Shown here one piece after another: positions 55,845-64,000 of a stretch of 64,000 nucleotides of DNA. The translations under genes were made by a program, and so were the position numbers. The first letter of the stretch is position 1; every line of letters starts with the position of its first letter. The stretch comes from Rhodosorus marinus (Eukaryota; Rhodophyta; Stylonematophyceae; Stylonematales; Stylonemataceae). The stretch lies in the NCBI GenBank assembly GCA_029953675.1, contig JAMWBK010000002.1, positions 3,410,001 through 3,474,000 on the forward strand, given 5' to 3'. The notes under the pieces were generated by a model that was not told the origin of the DNA, ran no database searches, and saw only the letters and a program-made list of their open reading frames with translations.

Positions 55845-56924
55845 GCTGTAGACTCCCAAACTCTTGCTTTTTGTTAACGGGTGCTTTCTCGTAAACGGCC
55901 CAAGCCCTTTACGAGAGAGTCTCTTGTGCTCTCCGCACTCGAGCGCATGAGATCGGAATTGGCTTTGCTGCACCTTTTTCGTTCTTGACTAATTAGTTCT
56001 TTCCTTTTACTTAAGAGAATAGCATAGATTAGGAGCTTTCTCTATTCTGTATAAAGCAATCAGTTAACTCACTGCCATGATAGGAGAAATGCCCTATTGC
56101 GAGTTTGAGGTAAACCGTAACCTCTCCCCGAGGAGATTATGGCAGCGCTTTTCATTTGCCGCATCCATGATTTAATAAAATTTTGGGCTTTTTGCTTTTA
56201 CCCCAGCCTGCCCTACAAACTCAGCCGCTGGTCAAAGATGCTCCGTTGCAAGGCGCTTTGGTACGTCTAGGAGCGGAATTTTTCACCCGCACATTTGTTT
56301 TTTCCCGGAGGCTCATGCAGCATTTAAGAGCTGAGGAGCAATGGAAACAGCCTGTTTCGCCCTGCCGGTCTCTGAGCCTTAAGCACCAAACCGGCTCTAC
56401 CTCGTTCATTGATGCGCTGGGAGGCACTCGAGCACCGCAAAGCTAAATTCGAGTTTTAGTATCGATACAGCCAGCCCTGGAGAGGCAATGCAATCTCCGC
56501 GCACCACTCTTGGCCTTGATGAACCGTGTCGAGAGCGGTGTTTCCATTCCACGAACGGAATTTGGTTCGGCTTTTTTGAAGCTGTTCTTGGTCTCGCATG
56601 CGTACCTGCACTGCATGAACGCAATCGCTTAGTCCCAGTTTACCGAGTGGTCTCAAGTTTGACACATGCGAAAAGTGCTGGGGCCAAACACAAAGTGGAA
56701 AAGTCAAAAAGCGTTTCTCAGCTCGCTATAGGCGGGGGTGCTGTTCCTGCGCACTCGGGGTGCGTGAGCTATGATAGGTCTGGTGGGAAGCTGATAGTGT
56801 AGCTAATTGAACAAGGTCTTACGCAGAAGTAGTATGCAAGGCACGCAAGGCGGAGGTCTGAAAGCAGTCAAGAGATGCATGGAAGAGTAAAAGAGAAAGT
56901 CGAGACGCTCTGCTCTTTGACAGT
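55845..56924. other. Intergenic stretch with 3' hairpin
   Basis: A 9-bp inverted repeat tctcgtaaa / tttacgaga (55887-55895 with 55908-55916) lies 43 bp after the Mbb1-like stop. No gene is seen; open frames at 56183 and 56488 are short and unrecognised. Confidence 0.5.
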
Positions 56925-58484
56925 ATGGCCTCAGGAACTTCGAAATCTGGGCAATACGAACCTGTAGATGCTGGAGGCGCCTCGGTTGAGCCATCCGAGG
57001 TCGTAGCTGAGCAGAGCACCTTTTCTGAAGGCAGGAAACCTATTCGGCAAAGGGTCTTGGACTGGATTTATCCTCCGGAGGCCCCGCAAGCAACTCAGCT
57101 GTGGAGAGTGGAGAATATTGCGATTCCGCTTGGGTACTGCATGGTAGGATTACTTCAAGGGCTGGGAAGTGGAGTCATGGCAGTGTACCCAATAGAGATT
57201 GGAGCTACGGAAGCCCAGCAGACTTCTATCAAGCTGATCCAGTCCCTACCAGCTTCCTTGAAAATCCTTTTCGGGTTTCTGAGCGATACGGTTCCGCTCT
57301 TCGGGTTTCGAAGAAAGGGGTACATGCTGACGGGTTGGATGTTGTCCTCGGCAAGCATGTTTACTCTCCTCGCCCTAGGCGTACCCTCCATACCCCTGCT
57401 TGCGTTGTTATACTTCTGGTATGGACTTGGATTTTGGTTGGCGGACGTTATTGCCGATTCTCTTGTTGCTGAAAAGGCGAAGCTCGAGCCGGAAGGACAG
57501 AAGGGAAAGCTCCAATCTACTTGCTATGCGTGCAGGTTTTTCATGTTAATGGTGGGCGCGGCATTCGCAACCTATGCGTACGACGCTCTCTCCCCGAGGT
57601 TCATGTTCTGGGTAATGGGGCTTGCTCCGGTCGCCATCTGCGTGCCCGCAACGTACTTGCTAGCGGAAAGACGCTATGCTGATGTTCCATCTGTCAAAGC
57701 TCAGAGTCTAGAAATCTGGTCTTCTGTGACATCTCGATCGGTCTGGCAGCCGATGGCATTTATATACGTGTACAATTTGCTCCAGATTGGCAATGCGGCT
57801 TGGACTCAATTCCTCTATACGAGGTTGAAGTTTTCCGCGACCATGATTAATTCCCTCATGGTTGTTGCAAAAGTCATGCTTTACTTCGGAATTATGATCT
57901 ACAAGTACGGCATGATGGCCTGGAGTTGGAGACTAGTTTACATATTCACAACTCTCTTGAACGCAGTATTTTCCACCCTCCAAGTAGTCCTGGTTTTTGG
58001 GTGGAACCAGAAGGTTGGTGTTTCAAACTTCCTTTTTGCACTTGGTGATGACGCGATCGCGGATTTCATTGCGGGTATTCAATTTTTGCCGTCGAGCATT
58101 ATGTTCGTGAACCTTTGCCCTGTTGGTTCGGAGGGAGCGTCTTACGCTATGTTTACAACGGCGAGCAACACCGCGCTGGGTGTGGGCAGTTCCCTGTCAA
58201 CGTTGCTGCTTGGCATCTGGGACGTCAGCAAGCAAGCCCTAGAATCCGGGCAGGTTTACGGAATGGCCAAGTTGACAGTATTGACAACTCTTCTTCAGAC
58301 CAGTGGGTTGTTGTTTGTGTTCCTCCTTCCAAGAAACAGGGATGAACTGCTCGCTCTCTCCCATCGCGGTCGTTCGAGGGTAGCTGGGGCAATTTTTTTG
58401 GCTGCAGTTGGGCTGGGAATACTGTTTTCCATCGTTGACACTCTGTTGAACGTGCTCGTGCCCGGCTGGTCAGGAGAAAGTTAA
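56925..58484 (+). CDS. BT1/folate-biopterin transporter family protein
   Basis: Single exon, 519 aa with about twelve hydrophobic segments, a hydrophilic 60-residue N-terminus and a short C-terminal tail. Family features include the first-helix region GYCMVGLLQGLGSGVMAVYP, then LPASLKILFGFLSDTVPLFGFRRKGYMLTGW (shown as part of the second and third helices), FWLADVIADSLVAEKAK, and FLPSSIMFVNLCPVGSEGASYAMFTT. These match the BT1 branch of the major facilitator superfamily, which includes plastid folate transporters of plants and pteridine transporters of trypanosomatids. Whether it carries folates is not shown by sequence. The N-terminus is acidic, which argues against a plastid transit peptide. 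Confidence 0.85.
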   Translation: MASGTSKSGQYEPVDAGGASVEPSEVVAEQSTFSEGRKPIRQRVLDWIYPPEAPQATQLWRVENIAIPLGYCMVGLLQGLGSGVMAVYPIEIGATEAQQTSIKLIQSLPASLKILFGFLSDTVPLFGFRRKGYMLTGWMLSSASMFTLLALGVPSIPLLALLYFWYGLGFWLADVIADSLVAEKAKLEPEGQKGKLQSTCYACRFFMLMVGAAFATYAYDALSPRFMFWVMGLAPVAICVPATYLLAERRYADVPSVKAQSLEIWSSVTSRSVWQPMAFIYVYNLLQIGNAAWTQFLYTRLKFSATMINSLMVVAKVMLYFGIMIYKYGMMAWSWRLVYIFTTLLNAVFSTLQVVLVFGWNQKVGVSNFLFALGDDAIADFIAGIQFLPSSIMFVNLCPVGSEGASYAMFTTASNTALGVGSSLSTLLLGIWDVSKQALESGQVYGMAKLTVLTTLLQTSGLLFVFLLPRNRDELLALSHRGRSRVAGAIFLAAVGLGILFSIVDTLLNVLVPGWSGES

Positions 58485-59359
58485 TGTAAGTGACAAACGA
58501 AAATGTCAGAATTGAAAATGATGGAAAACGGTGGTGTAGCAATGAACGGGGTCCTGATCACAGGGCACAACAGCAAACAGGATTGCGCTCACTAGGCCAC
58601 GAGAGAGCGAAACCTAGTTCGCCACTTCGACTTGGGAGCATCTCAGACTCTCCCCCTGAACCCGGGTAGACCCGTTCGCTAGTGTTGCTGTACGCCTCAG
58701 TGACGACCAAGTCGGACCTAGCCTTTCGCGTCGTGCGTGTCGTTGAACTAGAGGTTCTTGCCGTTGTCCGTCCATTGCTCATTGGAAATTGCGAAGATGT
58801 GACTGCGCGATTAGGATTCTGGTCGCGTCATTGCGCCATGCGTACAGTAAACATAGTAGCCACGTCAAGGTGGTCTTACAGTGAACGTGCGTGTTTTCTT
58901 TTTCTATTCTGCGCTGCATATGCTATAAGATGGTAGTTTTCGCGCTCTCTGAGTTTTGTTGCTCTACAGTCGAAGAGTGCCCAGGGTCGATAAACTATTT
59001 CAGGATTTACACATCGGTTTCTGCCGATGCTTTTTACAAGTCCGCTAACTCTTGACTCATTCTCGTAAGTCTGGAGTTACACGAAGTAGTACACTCATCG
59101 TCCCCAAGCTGCCAGACCACTATGAGAGCAGCTCTTGGTTTTGTGCTCCACCTCCCGTTTATTGATCCACGCTGCCGCTGCATCCGAACCAAAGCAATCC
59201 TTCGGCCCCCGAAAAGGAAAGAAATTAAAAAAGCCGAAAGTCCGAGCTCAAAATCGACCACTTTCGCTCTGGCGGCCGTGCGAGGACATCGTGGTTGAGC
59301 AACGCAACGGAGAGAGTAGCTATGATCGCTGTGACGGTGTCTGAGACCTAGTAACAGCG
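58485..59359. other. Intergenic stretch, no gene seen
   Basis: Short open frames without features. No tRNA-like cloverleaf noticed. Confidence 0.5.
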
Positions 59360-60637
59360 ATGGCGCAGGTTGTATTCACCGTAAGTAAGAACTCGATTGC
59401 AGATTTGCTCTGATCGTAGCGAAAGTTGGCAGATACCAGCCACGCGTTGCCAGCGAAGCACTTTGCAGAGATTTGGCGGCCTGTGGGAATGGAATCCGAA
59501 CTGAGCAGTCGAGGTCTTCGGGAGATCAATATGGGCTTCATTAAATCGTGGATAATGTCTAGTAGCCCTCCTGGAGCTCGTCGATTCATCAACGTGACCG
59601 GGTTCCCGTTTCCGCTGGGCCCTGCCCTGGAGAGAAAAACGATTCGAAAGGAACTGATCCCAGGATCAATATGGACTTTCGAACAGGAGCAAGGCCTGGC
59701 AGGCACAACCGTGTCAACCAATGTACGAATGACCGCTGTGAAAACATCAAGGAGGTCCCTGTGGATCCATGCTCCGATTGCACCCACTGAAGAGTGCGTT
59801 CAACTATTGCGCGAGCTTGAACTGCCAGTAGAGGCCATCGTGAATCCCACGTATGCCTATGAACATCGCGTTTTCGTGCCCTCGTTTTCGAGGCGGTTTC
59901 CTTCGGCAAAAGTTTATTCTGTGAGGGGATGGAGTTTTCCGCTTCCTCTTCCCGATTCGCTGCTCGGTATAGACGTGGAAGCTTACTTGGACGAAACGGA
60001 AAGACTTCCGTGGCTGGATGATTTCGATTGTGAGCTACTCCCGGTCTGCTTCGTCGGATTAGCACCTTATACCGAGGCTGCATTCTTTCACCGGCGGACA
60101 AAGACTCTGATTACGACTGATCTCTTCATCAAAGTTAGTGAAACGCCACCGGAGGTCATTCCTGAAGCGAAGCTCGAAGCTCTGGGGAGCCCAGATTCGG
60201 TACTTGCGTCTCTCGTGCGGGGTTCAGCAACGAGCTCACCGAAAAACATTCCTTCGAATGTTTTAGGGTGGATGCGGATGACTACGCTGGCTCTGTTTCT
60301 AGGACCTTCTTCGCTGTTGGACCCCAGATCGGCCTTCGGAAGCATCAGCGGACGGCTCACAGTGAGCCCCGTTCTCCGTGTGCTGGTTTTCGGAAAGATA
60401 CGGTCATCAGTGCAAGAGTGGACTGAGAAGATCATGAACTGGCCATTCGACAAAATCATACCTGCTCATTTCGATGCCCCAGTTCGCGCCGGACCGGACG
60501 ACATGAGGAATGCGTTGACATGCGTGTTACAGGGGCGAGCAGATGGCGTGGTTGAAGCTGATTTAAAAAACCTGAGGGGAATAAATCACGTTCTTCGGTC
60601 ACTTGGCATTGTAAACGAGGAAGAAGAGTACGTGTAA
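59360..60637 (+). CDS. DUF4336 protein (metallo-beta-lactamase-like fold family)
   Basis: The long open frame lacks an ATG before its conserved start FAEIWRPVG. Joining a 21-nt exon at 59360-59380 (ATGGCGCAGGTTGTATTCACC) through a 39-nt intron (gtaagt...atcgtag) to 59420-60637 gives 412 aa in phase. Otherwise the first ATG is 59489. Conserved stretches are the TFEQEQGL start, VRMTAVKTSRRSLWIHAPIAPTEE (as two adjacent blocks), VEAIVNPTYAYEHRVFVPSF, VRGWSFPLPLP and a C-terminal KIIPAHFDAPV. Plant and cyanobacterial DUF4336 proteins resemble metallo-hydrolases with a degenerate metal site, and many are plastid-located; the function is unknown. Here the His of the family's LEHK motif is present (YEHR), and another lies in PAHFDAP. 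It converges on Rpn10. Confidence 0.75.
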
Positions 60638-60942
60638 ATATGCCGTTGTTAAGGTGTTCTGGCTTTCTTCCACAGATTTTGACTCTGCTTCATTGCTAGA
60701 GATGGAGTCGGACGGTGAAATATAAAAACAGCAGAAATCAAGAGACTCAAAGAATGCGAGCACCTGAGTACCAGGCGGGCCTGGGCGATAAGTACATTTC
60801 ATAGCCTCCGCAGTGTTTCAAGTTCATGGTATGTTCAGCTGCGTTAGGCACGGATACTGAGCACCGCAAGTGAATCGGATTGCTGATAAAGGAACTTTAG
60901 GACTTTAAACACTACTCGAAGCCGTACTTGCAGGTCGCCTGT
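60638..60942. other. Convergent spacer
   Basis: Between the 3' ends of the DUF4336 and Rpn10 genes; nothing recognisable. Confidence 0.5.
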
Positions 60943-62363
60943 TTACTTCTTTTCCCTGTCATGTTTTTCACCGCTTCCGTCTTTTTCTTCTGTCTGCCCT
61001 TGCTGATCCGCCTTTGATATTTCGATGGCAAGTTTCATCTCCTCGTCCATCTCTTCGTCTATGACCGCCGATGTCTCTGTAGCACCCTTTCCAGAATCGG
61101 TGTCAATTGGCATAGCCTGGTCACCTATTTCATAGAGATCTTGGTCCCCATCTTGGGCTTCAACAGCCGGACCTCCAGCTTGTGGATCGTCGCGCTCCAT
61201 CGCGGTTGGACCAGTCTGCAAGAAAAACCACGTGGTTAATCGCAAGAACCTAAGGAATTGCAGAATTTAAACCACGCTACTCGGGGAAAAGCTCACCGCG
61301 TCACCATCGCTTGGTTCTCCAGCCTGTTGCGCTGCCCTTTGCGCTTGTCGTTCTGTCTCTTCAGCCATTGAAAGCGTAAGTGCCATGGCCAGCTCTGGGT
61401 CCGCGGATGGATCCACTCCGAAGGGAAACTCATTCGTTGAGCCATCTCCGACCCCAGCACCGTCCATATCGCCTACTGCTCCTTCCTCTAGCATTATCGC
61501 ACTTCTGAGAAGCACATCGCTTAGCAGTTGCCGTGCCGGGGGGACCGTCACGAGGTGACTGTTATTGTCCTTGTTCACAGCTTGAAGTAGAGTCTCCAAA
61601 GGAGGTCCGTTGTGGTCCTCTTCCCCAAAGTTGATAAGATCCAAAGCTACTCCGTTTCTTCTGAGGTCCGTTCCAACTTTCTGAAGTATTCCTTGCTCAA
61701 TTGCAATCGGGCTTCCAAAAAATACCACGATCCTCTGCCTCTGCTGCTGATTCTGACGATGTTTAAGGGCGAGTTGAGCTTTTCTGATACTTGCCACATA
61801 ATCACAGTGCCCATCCACGTTCACCTAAGTTCGACAAAAAACAGCATCACTCAGATCATCATTCCGTGCCCCGAGCACCAGCATAGTACGAGCACAGAAG
61901 CCCAGAGAAAGCAATCCAATGCGATCAGCTGCTCAAAGAGCAGCGAAAATTACGGGGGTCGGGAGCGTCCATGAGTGACATTCGACTCGCACCTGGTGCA
62001 AACTAGTTATGATCTGGCGGTCATCGTTTGTTTGAGTAACCAGCATCCGAGCGCTCTTTCCGGCCATCGTCAGGAGGCCGACCGTATTCTCCCTGTTTTG
62101 GCTGACCTTCGCACTACATATTAGATTTGCCGCGTCGGCCTGTGCAGCCTACCGAATAGAAGAACGAATGGCGTCGTGCGTTAGGACCAAACCTCCGCAA
62201 TCCAGGTTCTAGTACACCCTCCGCGTGAAAGCATTCGCCTCCCGAGGCACTACAGTGTGTTGTGAGTAGAGCTCCAGTCACCTACCAATCGAGAAGGTGG
62301 ATAGTCTCCGTTCCGCATCCATTCCGAATTGTCAATGCATACAATGGTTGCCTCGAGAACCAT
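60943..62363 (-). CDS. RPN10: 26S proteasome ubiquitin receptor Rpn10
   Basis: Four exons on the minus strand (62286-62363, 61993-62148, 61297-61824, 60943-61215), all joined in phase 0, give 344 aa. The von Willebrand A domain (about 1-190) begins [21 protein letters not shown] (conserved over its first 20 residues) and continues [45 protein letters not shown] and [10 protein letters not shown]. Two ubiquitin-interacting motifs follow: [15 protein letters not shown] and [15 protein letters not shown], in order with an Asp/Gly-rich linker between. The C-terminus is Lys/Glu-rich. Rpn10 binds ubiquitin chains and sits between lid and base of the 19S particle. Length lies between yeast (268 aa) and human or plant forms (about 380 aa). 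With alpha2 and APC13 it is the third small ubiquitin-system gene here. Confidence 0.96.
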
Positions 62364-63588
62364 TCTGCACAATACACTTTGAAAAAAAAAAGCACGCAGT
62401 CGGCTCCTCTAGCTCGCTCTACTCGCAAAGTGAAAGTACCAATGCCTACCACCCCGTCCGCGTGCAAATTGAGAGCCCAATCCGTATTGAAAGAATGAGA
62501 AACCACCCCGATCACGTTCGGTGCTGTCGCTCCTCGAAACCCCAGACTAACGTAACCAGAGGAATTTGGACTCCAACACGACATGTTTTGAACTATCCAT
62601 ATTTGGGGACAAGCTGTCATTGCGAGGATTTGGTTCTGGGATGAATCGTGCGATATAATGTTGAAGATGGAATGCAAAGGACTGATTTCCTAATGGAACA
62701 CTGCGAACTGATCCAGAACGCGTTTTGAAGGCCAGCCTGGCTGGAATGTTTCTTGTTTGCGCTCCACCTGCTGCTTCGTGGCTTCAGTTCATATTTTACC
62801 TTGGAACAGATGCGTTGACGGTCAAGTGCTATGCGTCATTCACCGACATGCTAGTGGGGGGGTTAAGGACGGTTTGTTACTAAAATTCTTGGCTGAGTCT
62901 ATGCCGCAGTGCATAAGCGGAGATCCAGCACCATATCGCAAGTCTAAGACTTTTTGCTGGGACTGCTAGTGGTTTCTTTCCTGTTCGTGAGTCCAGAGTT
63001 GTCCTGTTGCTGGGCTTATAAACACTGGAAAAGGGATAGCTGCTTCTTTCTACCTCGTGCTGGAGACGGAATTCGGCCGGAAAACAAGAATTGGTTTTGA
63101 AGCGTTCACGGTTACGTTGTCGTCTGGCGTCTTGCTAGAAAATCATTGCAGAAGTCTTGAAAAGATGAGAAGCATTCTATAGCTTCGACAATGGGGGAAT
63201 TAATGGGGCTTACCGCAAGATCGTGGTAACTGTCAACTCCTCTTGACATGTAAATACTGTCAGTGAATATTATTGGTGAGGTTCAATTATCGTCCACAAG
63301 GCGCCATCTTCGATGCGACGTCCTGAATCTGGTCCGCGGGTGGCTGTGCACCGTTAGCCCAAAGCCCAGGCTTAGAGCAGCATTGGACCCCTAGTTGTAC
63401 TCAGTGTTTTCAAGCGAAACGGAGTAGAGTACCCTACCGCCCCTGGCGAGCGGCTCTCCCAGCAAAAGGATCGTCCGAGTAAAAAAATTGAGACCCATCG
63501 CCGAAAACAAGTCCAGATCAACTTGCAACCTGGACCGCTACTTTCCGCACACCACGTCAGTGTACATTGTGGAACTAAAGATCAAAAG

Positions 63589-63705
63589 CAAGGGGGGTGG
63601 GACTCCAGTATTGTGGGATACCCTCTTGAGAATTTAACACTTTTTTATACTTCTTAGCTGTGTTCAATGGATTTGCTTAAGCGGAGACTGAAAGAAAAAA
63701 CCCCC
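63589..63705 (+). repeat. Dispersed repeat, copy 2
   Basis: Matches 47005-47165 at caaggggggt...gactc, gataccctcttgaga and gcggagactgaaagaaaa, in the same order and orientation. The middle is diverged. Confidence 0.55.
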
Positions 63706-63765
63706 ATAACGTAACCGTGAACGCTTTACTAGAGGACTCCCTAGTGGAGCCCGCAAGGAAGGAAG

Positions 63766-63841
63766 AAGCAATCTATCTATGCGTTAAAAAACCCCCAAGC
63801 ATGTAACCCCAAGCAATCTATCTATGCGTTAAAAAACCCCC
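63766..63841. repeat. 31-bp direct repeat, period 45 bp
   Basis: aagcaatctatctatgcg followed by ttaaaaaaccccc occurs identically at 63766-63796 and 63811-63841, separated by 14 bases. Non-coding. Confidence 0.9.
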
Positions 63842-64000
63842 TAGTGGGTTGTGTGGCTACGTTCTACGACAGGGACGATCTCATAGTTCCCTTCATCTAT
63901 GCGCCGTGCCTGGGTGGCAAGTAGTGCATTGCCTTTCCATAGGGCTCGATTCAGCGTCGCCCGTGCTTCGCTCACTTGTGTCGATGGCTGATGCACGTGA

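Larger units (their letters stand above)
62364..64000. other. Gene-poor right end with repeats
   Basis: Short open frames only, none with recognisable features. Holds the second copy of the dispersed repeat (63589-63705) and a two-copy repeat of period 45 bp (63766-63841). Confidence 0.5.

Noticed and set aside
1-64000. CRISPR arrays, operons, bacterial promoters, rRNA genes and tRNA genes
   Set aside because: No regularly spaced repeats, no ribosome-binding-site pattern, no rRNA-like conserved blocks and no convincing tRNA cloverleaf were seen by eye; a tRNAscan or Rfam search would be needed to exclude small RNAs.

Overview
This is a window of nuclear DNA from a eukaryote. Most genes carry spliceosomal introns (GT...AG, mostly about 75-210 nt), lie singly on either strand, and encode eukaryotic core machinery: CDC5L, an AP-3 beta subunit, 20S alpha2, Rpn10, APC13, a HECT ligase, a P5-type ATPase and dolichol kinase. 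Several products are plastid-type proteins known from plants and algae: an Mbb1/HCF107-like RNA-processing repeat protein, an At1g78140-type methyltransferase, a DUF2358+SOUL protein, a DUF4336 protein and a BT1-family transporter. The source is therefore probably a unicellular photosynthetic eukaryote with compact genes. The low intron density and gene set would suit a red alga or related archaeplastid, but that placement is an inference.

Layout. 1-839: 3' end of an unrecognised gene. 1.8-3.3 kb: bestrophin-like membrane protein (+), convergent with a SLC35E3-type nucleotide-sugar transporter (-). 5.2-7.2 kb: no gene seen. 7.2-8.8 kb: DUF2358-SOUL protein (-). 10.3-11.7 kb: dolichol kinase (+). 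12.1-14.7 kb: Sen1-type helicase (-), divergent from CDC5L (+, 15.8-18.3 kb). 19.2-22.7 kb: AP-3 beta (+). 23.7-24.6 kb: plastid methyltransferase (+). 25.8-31.5 kb: short HUWE1/UPL1-like HECT ligase (+). 32.4-37.0 kb: P5B ATPase (+). 37.3-38.2 kb: SGNH-like protein (-). 39.5-40.4 kb: proteasome alpha2 (-). 42.3-43.7 kb: bacterial-type aminotransferase (+), convergent with a secreted beta-propeller protein (-, 43.9-45.0 kb). 45.2-46.5 kb: a non-coding element with about 80-bp terminal inverted repeats. 48.5-48.8 kb: tiny two-exon APC13 gene. 49.4-51.5 kb: a La + CCCH + ERI1-exonuclease fusion. 53.3-55.8 kb: Mbb1-like protein. 56.9-58.5 kb: BT1 transporter. 59.4-60.6 kb: DUF4336 protein, convergent with Rpn10 (-, 60.9-62.4 kb). 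62.4-64.0 kb: repeats, no gene seen.

Themes. Four genes belong to the ubiquitin-proteasome system (HECT E3, alpha2, APC13, Rpn10). Others serve RNA processing (Sen1, CDC5L, La-ERI1, Mbb1) and membrane transport. There are no operons. The most unusual items are the La-CCCH-ERI1 architecture, the HECT ligase lacking the usual N-terminal half, the SGNH-like protein without its nucleophilic serine, a candidate 27-nt intron, the TIR element, and several strong hairpins in and between genes. Exon boundaries were set by hand from reading-frame continuity, splice consensus and family alignment from memory; no database search was run.
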